Shown here piece after piece: positions 1 through 5,463 of a stretch of DNA of 8,828 nucleotides. Under the pieces are notes generated by a model. That model saw only the letters and a list, made by a program, of their open reading frames with translations, had not been told where the DNA came from and did not search any database. Position 1 is the stretch's first letter; each line of letters starts with the position of its first letter. The translations under genes were made by a program, and so were the position numbers. This stretch comes from Candidatus Colwellbacteria bacterium RIFCSPHIGHO2_02_FULL_45_17 (GTDB lineage: Bacteria; Patescibacteriota; Minisyncoccia; UBA6257; Colwellbacteraceae): NCBI GenBank assembly GCA_001817685.1, contig MHIV01000014.1, positions 1-8,828 on the forward strand, read 5' to 3'.

Positions 1-353
1 TATTTTTTAGACGCCGTCGTAAGTGGATTGTTCCGGATTTTTGGCACTTTCCTAGAAACCTGCAATCCTACTTCCAGAAAAAGATTCCGCAGATAAAAGC
101 GAGGCCGTTTGAAATCACCGGGTGCGGCGGATTCTGTATTACCGGTGCGGCAGATGACACGGAGAATTATTTTGTTCCCGGCAAAGAAATAGTGATATAC
201 GAAAATACCAAAGACTTGGTTGAAAAGATTCGTTACTACTTAGCTCACGATGATGAACGAAAGACAATTGAGAAAGCTGGATACGAACGTGCAGTTCGAG
301 AACATACATATAAAGCTCGCCTCGACGATATTTTTAGACAACTCGGTCTCTAA
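1..353 (+). CDS. Glycosyltransferase, CgeB-like / group 1, C-terminal part only
   Basis: The frame is open from the window edge (first full codon at 3) to TAA at 351-353, giving the last 116 residues. The segment has the C-terminal signature of CgeB-like glycosyltransferases (Glyco_trans_1_2 type). At local residues 34-47, RPFEITGCGGFCIT matches the conserved 'R.fEi.acGgf.lt' nucleotide-sugar-binding stretch. It is followed by an acidic loop, a 'G.ei..y....dl...i.yyl..d.er..i...g' region, and a final helix with 'eHty..R' (HTYKAR), typical of the family end. It probably adds a sugar to a lipid-linked glycan or surface polymer at the cytoplasmic face of the membrane. Donor and acceptor cannot be read from this fragment. 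It ends 16 bp before a strong hairpin that also serves the convergent minus-strand genes, so it is the last gene of the transcription unit entering from the left. Confidence 0.8.
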   Translation, partial: FFRRRRKWIVPDFWHFPRNLQSYFQKKIPQIKARPFEITGCGGFCITGAADDTENYFVPGKEIVIYENTKDLVEKIRYYLAHDDERKTIEKAGYERAVREHTYKARLDDIFRQLGL

Positions 354-360
354 TTTAGAA

Positions 361-400
361 AAAAGCGTGCTCCGGCGGTCAAGTTACCGCCGGAGCTTGT
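361..400. terminator. Bidirectional intrinsic terminator between convergent genes
   Basis: Positions 369-379 and 386-396 form a perfect 11-bp G+C-rich stem around a 6-nt loop (380-385). Read on the minus strand, the stem is followed by CG, C and then six Ts (complement of 359-364), a good intrinsic terminator for the Nudix gene ending at 411. Read on the plus strand, the stem is followed by TTGTTG, a poorer U-tract, but the A-rich stretch before it makes a two-way terminator plausible. It sits exactly between two converging stop codons (353 and 411). Confidence 0.85.
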
Positions 401-410
401 TGCCTCTCCA

Positions 411-962
411 CTACTGGAAGATCGGATCCTCCTCTTGAAGTCTGGCTTGGTTGTTGCGTACCCATACCCTTGCCGCCTCGAGGTGAGGCCTCTGTTCATC
501 TATGAGGTCCCTGGATAGGTCATCGAGTGGGAACCACTCCCACTCACCGTCGTCCGGTGCGATATCCTCGACGAATCTCACGAGGCCGATGTAGACTTGT
601 GAGACTTCCTGACCCCGAGGACTCTCGCCGACCCCGGTGCCCTTCATGATGTCGAAGACACCAAGAAGGCTGAGGATTTCCACCTTCGCATCAGGTCCGA
701 GTTCCGTCTCGATCGTCTCGTCGAGAGTCCCTTCCGATGTTTGGCCTGGAAGGAGTATCTTCCCAGGGAAATGCCATCCGTGGCAGTACTCATCCTCGCG
801 CCAGATAAGGAGAACCTCGGCTTCGCCGAACCCATCGACTCCAATCGGAATCAGGTTCACAGAATTGGTGACGAACGCCCCGCAGAAGGCGTCGAATGCC
901 TTCTGCGGAATTCGGCCGGGTCCGATCCGTCTCGTCAGGTTTGCCCATAGGCCCCACCCCAT
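411..962 (-). CDS. Nudix-fold protein with degenerate Nudix box
   Basis: A 183-residue protein if started at ATG 960-962. An upstream in-frame TTG at 1023-1025 would add 21 residues; it has AAAGG only 2 nt away, too close for normal use, and neither start has a good ribosome site. The fold fits Nudix hydrolases: a strand NLIPIGVDG (about 36-44), VLLIWRED (50-57), then GWHFPGK (62-68) leading into the box at 67-90, then a C-terminal 'EWEWFPLDDL' strand-helix typical of the family. The canonical GX5EX7REUXEEXGU is badly eroded. There is one extra residue before the first Glu position, which is Gln74, and REUXEE reads ETIETE, so only one of the usual metal-binding glutamates of that core remains in register (Glu87). 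Hydrolysis of a nucleoside diphosphate sugar is possible but not assured. Base composition (55-57% G+C in sampled lines) and very low lysine content set it apart from its neighbours. It lies downstream of the flippase, probably co-transcribed. Confidence 0.72.
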   Translation of the reverse strand: MGWGLWANLTRRIGPGRIPQKAFDAFCGAFVTNSVNLIPIGVDGFGEAEVLLIWREDEYCHGWHFPGKILLPGQTSEGTLDETIETELGPDAKVEILSLLGVFDIMKGTGVGESPRGQEVSQVYIGLVRFVEDIAPDDGEWEWFPLDDLSRDLIDEQRPHLEAARVWVRNNQARLQEEDPIFQ

Positions 963-1063
963 GTGCGAAAGTGTGTTCTGCTGCAAAAGAGCCTCCGTTG
1001 TTGGTAAGCACTCATTGCACCACAAAGCCTTTGTACTGTCAATATGTTTGCCGTGTCTCTTAT

Positions 1064-2296
1064 CTATAGTCTCTTGAATAAGTAGAAAGATGTGCCCGCG
1101 CGAAAAACGGTTTCTAGTACTATTGCCGCAACAGCACCCCAGATGCCATAAAGCGGCGTGAGGATAAGAAGCAGAACGATTTTTGCGATTGGGACGGATG
1201 TCTGTGAAATATAGAGTGACTTTTTTCTTCCTGCGGCAACCAAAGATATATCAAGCAGCGCGAATGGTATCCACAGAAAAGTTAGAGTGAGAAGTCTGAA
1301 ATACGGGACAGCCTCAAGATAGGTTGGAAAAAACAATTTGAAAATTAGGGATGCCGAGAGGATTGAAATAACTATAAGCGGGATAGCCACAACAAAAAGC
1401 TTAAAGAATTTACTAAAAATATTTTTTTTGTCCTCCGCAACGTTCCGTTCGCTTAGTTTAGGCAGGGCCAGTCTGTCTATCGGGATTAATCCCTGCATAT
1501 TCGCGATAGGGAGACGAGCAAAAGAAAATACAGCAACGGCAACGGGTCCCAAAAAGTGCCATAAAATAATACTCTCGAGCTGAGCGCCTACAATTGACAC
1601 TGTCCCCATTGCGGTAAGGTGTTTGCCGAGCGAGATTGTTTCTTTGTCTTCCTCTTCATTTGCGACGCTCTTTAAAGAAAGTAAATAGAAAAACGCGTGA
1701 AGTATTGCGCGTGATGCAAAGAATGCTAATACCAGAGCGATTAAATTGTCTGTAAGAAATGCCGTTGACACAAGAACAGTCGAAGCGATTATTGTGGTTG
1801 CGAGTCGGTACTTACTTTGTATATCGAATCTTCCTCTGCCCTGCCAGAAAAACTCAAAAGTTTCGAAGGCGAACGCGAATGGCAGGAAAATCGCTACGAA
1901 AAGAAGAGGCAATCCGAGAGTTGTGTTACCTGCGACCAAGTACCAGCCGGCGGCGGCCATAGTTCCAAGGGCCGTAAGCATTCCCCACTTTAGACGTGTT
2001 CTAGTCGCTCGTCTTAACATTCCGTGCTTGCCCCTGGCTATTGCACTAACTAGCGACGTGTTAATCCCCGGCATGCTTAAAACAGCCAAGATCGAGGCCG
2101 CGGAAATTATATATCTATACGAACCGTAAACATCTTGAGGAACCCACCTCGCGAACGCGAACATAGTCACGAAACTTGTGATGGTTATCCCGATCACCTT
2201 CATAACTTCCCAAAACCCGTTCTTGGCAATATAGACCATATCAGTACCGGTGTACTTTTGGCTCCAAAGGAGAAATTTGTGAATGTTTTGATTCAT
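1064..2296 (-). CDS. Wzx-like oligosaccharide flippase (MOP/MATE superfamily)
   Basis: A 410-residue integral membrane protein with about 12 hydrophobic segments, near residues 30-50, 61-83, 104-122, 127-147, 165-183, 184-206, 227-247, 250-270, 298-320, 331-355, 362-381 and 383-405. This is the topology and length of polysaccharide flippases of the Wzx/RfbX type. Family-like features are the N-terminal 'F..ar.l.p..yG.y' (FARWVPQDVYGSY, 48-60), 'FFWQGRGRF' after the fourth helix, and 'FPTYLEAVPYFRLL' (323-336), equivalent to the conserved loop before the tenth helix. It would move undecaprenyl-linked repeat units from the inner to the outer leaflet. There is a charged cytoplasmic loop (213-219, NEEEDKE). 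It starts at ATG 2294-2296 without a clear Shine-Dalgarno sequence, just after a perfect TATAAT, and diverges from the CMP-sugar synthetase. The glycan exported is presumably the one built by the neighbours. The specific substrate is not readable. Confidence 0.9.
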   Translation of the reverse strand: MNQNIHKFLLWSQKYTGTDMVYIAKNGFWEVMKVIGITITSFVTMFAFARWVPQDVYGSYRYIISAASILAVLSMPGINTSLVSAIARGKHGMLRRATRTRLKWGMLTALGTMAAAGWYLVAGNTTLGLPLLFVAIFLPFAFAFETFEFFWQGRGRFDIQSKYRLATTIIASTVLVSTAFLTDNLIALVLAFFASRAILHAFFYLLSLKSVANEEEDKETISLGKHLTAMGTVSIVGAQLESIILWHFLGPVAVAVFSFARLPIANMQGLIPIDRLALPKLSERNVAEDKKNIFSKFFKLFVVAIPLIVISILSASLIFKLFFPTYLEAVPYFRLLTLTFLWIPFALLDISLVAAGRKKSLYISQTSVPIAKIVLLLILTPLYGIWGAVAAIVLETVFRAGTSFYLFKRL

Positions 2297-2316
2297 TATC
2301 TGGTTTATTATAGGAT
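2288..2316 (+). promoter_or_regulatory. Candidate promoter of the sugar-acid operon
   Basis: TTGATT (2288-2293) and TAGGAT (2311-2316) are separated by 17 bp, each with 4 of 6 consensus matches. This places a start near 2323 and ATG at 2339. It overlaps the divergent flippase promoter and the first codons of the flippase gene, so the two units would compete for polymerase or share control. The element is weak and only positional. Confidence 0.3.
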
Positions 2317-2335
2317 AGGTTGGGAATAGCTTCCA
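2307..2335 (-). promoter_or_regulatory. Candidate promoter of the flippase-Nudix unit
   Basis: The complement of 2307-2312 is a perfect TATAAT. Seventeen bases upstream, 2330-2335 reads TGGAAG on the minus strand, only 3 of 6 matches to TTGACA. The predicted transcript start falls near 2300, leaving only a few bases before ATG 2296, so the mRNA would be almost leaderless. This would fit the missing Shine-Dalgarno sequence. Confidence 0.45.
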
Positions 2336-2338
2336 TTT

Positions 2339-3073
2339 ATGATTAATGATCAGAAAGTTTTCGCTCTCATAGGCGCCCGTGGCGGGTCAAAAAGTATTCC
2401 TAAGAAAAACATAGTTGACCTAGGGGGTTTTCCATTAATTGCATATTCAATCGCCATGGCAAAACTTTCAAAATATATAGATCGGATTATTGTGAGCACA
2501 GACGATGAGGAAATTGCGGATGCTTCGAGAAAATATGGCGCAGAAGTCCCGTTTATGCGTCCCGCCGAACTGGCATCGGATACGTCCCACGACCTTGGGT
2601 TTGTTAAGCATTTCATCGACTGGGCACACAAAGAAAATAGCCGCCCCCCGGATTTAATAGTTCACCTTCGCCCGACAACACCACTTCGTGACCCGAGGTT
2701 GGTTAATGAAGCGATAAAAAAGATTTCCGAACGCAATGATGCTACTTCGCTTCGATCTGCGCACGAGCTGAATGAGCCGCCACAAAAATATTTCAAACTT
2801 GACGAGGATTTCTTCGTCGGTTATATAGACGACGTTAAAGATCAAAACGTTGCACGGCAGGTATTTCCAAAAGCGTATTACCCAAACGGGTATGTTGACG
2901 TGCTAAAATCAGACTTTATTGTTGGCTCTCAGCAGATGCACGGGGATAAAATCCTTTCTTTTATTACGCCGGTAACTAGTGAAGTAGACGGCGAAGAAGA
3001 CCTGAAGTATATTAGGTACACTTTAGCGGAAAATGGGTCGGAGGTTTATAGTTACTTGAAGAAAAAATTTTAA
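2339..3073 (+). CDS. neuA: CMP-sugar synthetase, acylneuraminate cytidylyltransferase family (NeuA-like)
   Basis: A 244-residue cytoplasmic nucleotidyltransferase that activates a 2-keto-3-deoxy sugar acid: CTP + sugar acid gives CMP-sugar + PPi. The N-terminal nucleotide loop is ARGGSKSIPKKNI (13-25), the hallmark of CMP-NeuAc/CMP-KDN synthetases. The lysine-rich end of this loop differs from the KdsB loop. Next come VSTDDEEIAD (52-61), HLRPTTPLRDP (109-119), YPNGYVDV (181-188, the sugar-binding 'NG' turn) and EVDGEEDL (215-222), where Asp217 and Asp221 match the metal-binding carboxylates. Length fits the single-domain bacterial family, with no fused HAD phosphatase; a separate HAD gene follows downstream. 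It is the first gene of the plus-strand run, and the next gene starts 4 bp after its stop, so translation is likely coupled. No Shine-Dalgarno sequence is visible before ATG 2339. Exact sugar (Neu5Ac, KDN, legionaminate or other) is undetermined. Confidence 0.9.
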   Translation: MINDQKVFALIGARGGSKSIPKKNIVDLGGFPLIAYSIAMAKLSKYIDRIIVSTDDEEIADASRKYGAEVPFMRPAELASDTSHDLGFVKHFIDWAHKENSRPPDLIVHLRPTTPLRDPRLVNEAIKKISERNDATSLRSAHELNEPPQKYFKLDEDFFVGYIDDVKDQNVARQVFPKAYYPNGYVDVLKSDFIVGSQQMHGDKILSFITPVTSEVDGEEDLKYIRYTLAENGSEVYSYLKKKF

Positions 3074-3077
3074 TACT

Positions 3078-4349
3078 ATGGCGAAAATGAGAGTAAATAC
3101 CAAGTACCGCAAGATCAGATCTGACTTTTCTCTATCGAATAATAAAGTTTACCGCTCTATAAATGGGATGGAGCCTAAGTCCGTTGTAAACACCATACCT
3201 CTTACGTGGGCAAGGGCTAAGGATTTTTCTATCGTCGATCCAGAAGGAAACACTTTTATAGACCTTACGTGTGGAATTTTTGTTGCGAACTCTGGGCACT
3301 CAAACCCAGCCATAAAAAAAGCAATTAAAGATCAAATAGATTCCGACCTTCTGTTTTCTTATAACTACCCAACAGAAATAAAAGAAAAGTTCTTAAAAAA
3401 ACTTCTTCAGCTCGCGCCGAAATACTTCAACCGTGTTGCTCTCCTTAACACTGGTTCTGAAGCAGTAGACCTCGCGTACAAGATAATGAAGGTTTACGGC
3501 AAGAAAACCAAGAAGAAGTACATTGTTACATTTACCGGGTCCTATCACGGCAGGGGACTCAGTAACGATCTTATATGCGGAGCAAAGGATAAAGCGACAA
3601 GGTGGTCAGGGGTTACTGATAAATATGTGCGCTTCATAGAGTTTCCGTACGAAGAGGGAACAAAATTCGATCCAAAAAAACTTCCGCCTGCCGGCGAGAT
3701 AGCTGGGTTTATGCTCGAGACTTTTCAGGGATGGGGCACGTGGTTTTATCCAAAGCAGTTCCTCCGCGATCTTTATAAGTTTGCCAGGAAGAACAAGGCC
3801 CTAGTGTGTTTTGACGAGATGCAGGCGGGTTTTTATCGCCTCGGTCCAATTTTTGGCTACATGACTTATGGTAAGGATATACAACCTGACATTATCTGTG
3901 TCGGAAAAGCGATTACTTCGTCTCTGCCGCTCGCCGCGGTTATAAGCCGCAGAGAGCTTGTTGATATTGATAAAGCTGACATGCACGGGACCCAGTCGAG
4001 CAATCCGCTCTGTCTCGCTGCAGCGTTGGCAAACATTAAATTTTTGAGCGCGAACATCGCGAAGTTCAGAAAAGTTATGAAAGTATTTGAATCGGAGATG
4101 AATAAACTTACAGAATTTGGGATAGTGAAAAAAGTAAACGCCCGTGGAATGATTGCCGGCATAATTTTTGATGAGACCGAACCCGCAACCGCGATAGTAA
4201 AAAACTGCATTAGAAACGGAGTTCTTCCAGTTTGCACGAATCGCAACTCAATCAAGATTGCTCCGCCTTTAACAATCACTCTTCCTGCTCTACGCGAGGC
4301 CGTTTCAGTTTTGCGGGCGGCGATTGAGCTTGAGGATAAAAAGCAATAA
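3078..4349 (+). CDS. Class III PLP aminotransferase (GSA-aminotransferase/omega-transaminase type)
   Basis: A 423-residue fold-type I, class III aminotransferase. Visible signatures are NSGHSNPAI (71-79), the phosphate-binding LLNTGSEAVDLA (122-133), FTGSYHGRG (152-160), ETFQGWGTWFYP (214-225), FDEMQAGFYRLG (245-256, with Asp246 for the PLP ring nitrogen), CVGKAITSSLPLAAVIS (274-290, with Lys277 forming the Schiff base) and MHGTQSSNPL (302-311, with Thr305 contacting the PLP phosphate). All catalytic residues are present. This class usually swaps terminal amines and aldehydes (GABA, ornithine, glutamate-1-semialdehyde). Beside a KdnB-like oxidase it could aminate a terminal aldehyde on a sugar acid; that is inference. 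Such sugar aminotransferases are more often of the DegT type. It starts 4 bp after the CMP-sugar synthetase and the VOC gene follows 25 bp later, so it belongs to the same operon. Met4 is an alternative start. Confidence 0.88.
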   Translation: MAKMRVNTKYRKIRSDFSLSNNKVYRSINGMEPKSVVNTIPLTWARAKDFSIVDPEGNTFIDLTCGIFVANSGHSNPAIKKAIKDQIDSDLLFSYNYPTEIKEKFLKKLLQLAPKYFNRVALLNTGSEAVDLAYKIMKVYGKKTKKKYIVTFTGSYHGRGLSNDLICGAKDKATRWSGVTDKYVRFIEFPYEEGTKFDPKKLPPAGEIAGFMLETFQGWGTWFYPKQFLRDLYKFARKNKALVCFDEMQAGFYRLGPIFGYMTYGKDIQPDIICVGKAITSSLPLAAVISRRELVDIDKADMHGTQSSNPLCLAAALANIKFLSANIAKFRKVMKVFESEMNKLTEFGIVKKVNARGMIAGIIFDETEPATAIVKNCIRNGVLPVCTNRNSIKIAPPLTITLPALREAVSVLRAAIELEDKKQ

Positions 4350-4374
4350 GCATATTGTAAGAAAGAACACAAAT

Positions 4375-4803
4375 ATGAAAGCAATTCGTCACAGTGGGAT
4401 TGTGATTAGCGATCGCGAAAAAGCATTGCGTTTTTATCAAGATTTACTCGGGCTTACTATGCACCGGGAGATGGTGGAATCTGGAGATTTTATCAGCGAC
4501 ATTTTGGGACTCAAGGATGTGAAAGTAAACACGATGAAGCTTAAGGCAGACGATGGTAATTTGGTTGAGCTTTTACACTTTGTTTCTCATCCTCGTAAGG
4601 TGGTGCCATACGAGCTCTGTGATATGGGGCCGACTCACGTTGCGTTTACGGTGGAAGATTTAGATAAAGAATACGAACGACTGACTGCCGCCGGTGTTTC
4701 GTTCACGGTGCCGCCCCAGGTTTCCGTAGACGGTAACGCGAAAGTAACTTTCTGTAAAGACCCAGACGGCAATTATATTGAGCTCGTACAAATGCTTAAG
4801 TGA
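4375..4803 (+). CDS. VOC / glyoxalase-fold metalloprotein
   Basis: A 142-residue vicinal-oxygen-chelate protein with the usual two beta-alpha-beta-beta-beta halves. First half: IRHSGIVISDREKALRFYQ (4-22) to LVELLHF (63-69). Second half: THVAFTVEDLD (87-97) to DPDGNYIELVQ (129-139). The four expected metal ligands are in place: His6, Glu65, His88 and Glu136. Length equals that of glyoxalase I or methylmalonyl-CoA epimerase. ATG 4375-4377 is chosen because the fold begins immediately after it; an in-frame TTG at 4324 would add 17 residues overlapping the aminotransferase. Family members include lyases, epimerases and dioxygenases, so the reaction is not predictable. Tight placement inside the sugar-acid operon suggests an isomerisation, ring-opening or aldehyde-detoxifying step, but a general methylglyoxal-type role is possible. 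The last base of the coding region is followed by a 70-bp gap before the phosphatase. Confidence 0.85.
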   Translation: MKAIRHSGIVISDREKALRFYQDLLGLTMHREMVESGDFISDILGLKDVKVNTMKLKADDGNLVELLHFVSHPRKVVPYELCDMGPTHVAFTVEDLDKEYERLTAAGVSFTVPPQVSVDGNAKVTFCKDPDGNYIELVQMLK

Positions 4804-4843
4804 TGTTTGCGTTTTTTATCCTCCATACCTAGTAATGTTAGTC

Positions 4844-4851
4844 AAAAGGAG
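4844..4851 (+). promoter_or_regulatory. Strong but misplaced Shine-Dalgarno sequence (AAAAGGAG)
   Basis: This is the best Shine-Dalgarno match in the window, but it abuts an ATG at 4852 (zero spacing; that frame reads only MWLIK before TAA) and lies 22 bases before the phosphatase ATG at 4874. No start codon sits at the normal 5-10 base distance, and a TAA at 4862-4864 blocks extension of the phosphatase frame upstream. A TATAAA at 4860-4865 lies just downstream, so a short-leader transcript beginning near 4872 could bypass it. Confidence 0.4.
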
Positions 4852-4873
4852 ATGTGGCTTATAAAATAAACCG

Positions 4874-5392
4874 ATGGATCCTGTACTTAAAGGAAAGTTA
4901 AGCCGAGTGAGGCTCCTGGTGCTTGATTTTGACGGCGTGATGACAGATGGAACGGTCTTTACTGATCAAAACGGTATCGAGTCCGTTCGGTGTAGTCGCA
5001 GGGACGGACTTGGCGTCGAATTGCTAAAGAGACATGGAATTCGCGTCCACGTTGTTTCCAAAGAACCTAATCCAGTTGTTTCTGCTCGCTGTAAGAAGCT
5101 CGACGTACCCTACGATCAGGGTATTCATGACGGAGATGGGAAAGTCGATGTGCTAAAGCGAGTCACAGCCGAGGCCGGCTTGAGCCGCGAGCAAGTAGCC
5201 TATATGGGCGATGATCTGAACGACGTTCCTGCACTTCAATGGGCGGGAGCTTCGTTCGCACCAGCGGATGCCCATCCAAACGTAGTGGGTATCGCAAACT
5301 ATGTAACACATGTGTCTGGGGGACGAGGCGCTGTACGCGAGATCGCAGAGCTTATTCTCTATGCACAGGGAGTTGAGCTAAGTAAATTCTGA
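4874..5392 (+). CDS. HAD phosphatase of the KdsC / NeuA-C-terminal type (ulosonate phosphate phosphatase)
   Basis: A 172-residue capless (C0-type) HAD phosphatase. Motif I is LDFDGVMTDG (17-26) with nucleophile Asp18 and acid/base Asp20. Motif II is VVSKEPN (60-66), with Ser62. Motif III Lys is probably Lys90. Motif IV is YMGDDLNDVPAL (110-121) with Asp113 and Asp114. The extended stretches RDGLGVELLK (43-52), NPVVSARCKKL (66-76) and GGRGAVRE (near the C-terminus) are characteristic of the phosphatase domain fused to animal CMP-sialate synthetases and of free KdsC and KDN-9-phosphate phosphatases. Members form tetramers and remove the terminal phosphate of Kdo-8-P, KDN-9-P or Neu5Ac-9-P. Next to a NeuB-like synthase this is the natural second step. 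The loop before Lys90 (IHDGDGK) seems two or three residues longer than usual. Start ATG 4874 is forced by an upstream in-frame TAA; translation signals are odd. Confidence 0.9.
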   Translation: MDPVLKGKLSRVRLLVLDFDGVMTDGTVFTDQNGIESVRCSRRDGLGVELLKRHGIRVHVVSKEPNPVVSARCKKLDVPYDQGIHDGDGKVDVLKRVTAEAGLSREQVAYMGDDLNDVPALQWAGASFAPADAHPNVVGIANYVTHVSGGRGAVREIAELILYAQGVELSKF

Positions 5393-5398
5393 AATAGA

Positions 5399-5426
5399 TT
5401 GACAATTTAGCCAATCGTATTACCCT
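5399..5426 (+). promoter_or_regulatory. Possible promoter before the NeuB-like gene
   Basis: TTGACA at 5399-5404 is a perfect -35 hexamer. At 16 bp spacing the -10 would be TACCCT (5421-5426), only 3 of 6 matches, and the alternative TATTAC (5418-5423) is too close (13 bp). A weak or activator-dependent internal promoter is possible; the gap from 5393 to 5463 holds no terminator. Confidence 0.3.
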
Positions 5427-5463
5427 AACAAAGCGTACGGATTTACTAGTGATATTGCTTTCT

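Noticed and set aside
250..438. Small plus-strand frame across the end of the glycosyltransferase
   Set aside because: It is out of frame with the conserved glycosyltransferase C-terminus and runs through the terminator hairpin.
637..1077. Long plus-strand open frame (146 codons) opposite the Nudix gene
   Set aside because: It is antisense to a protein with recognisable Nudix-fold strands, its translation has no family motif and is rich in Arg, Ser and Pro as expected for a shadow of a G+C-rich gene.
3866..4384. Minus-strand open frame of 172 codons opposite the aminotransferase
   Set aside because: The plus strand encodes catalytic and PLP-binding motifs of a class III aminotransferase through this stretch; the antisense translation shows no domain.
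4820..4851. CTCC (4821-4824) pairing with GGAG (4848-4851) as a translational switch
   Set aside because: Only four base pairs form, with a 23-base loop and no extension on either side; too weak to support.
4852..4869. Mini-gene MWLIK directly after AAAAGGAG, as a leader peptide
   Set aside because: The spacing to the Shine-Dalgarno sequence is zero, five codons show no regulatory codon run, and no attenuator hairpin is visible.
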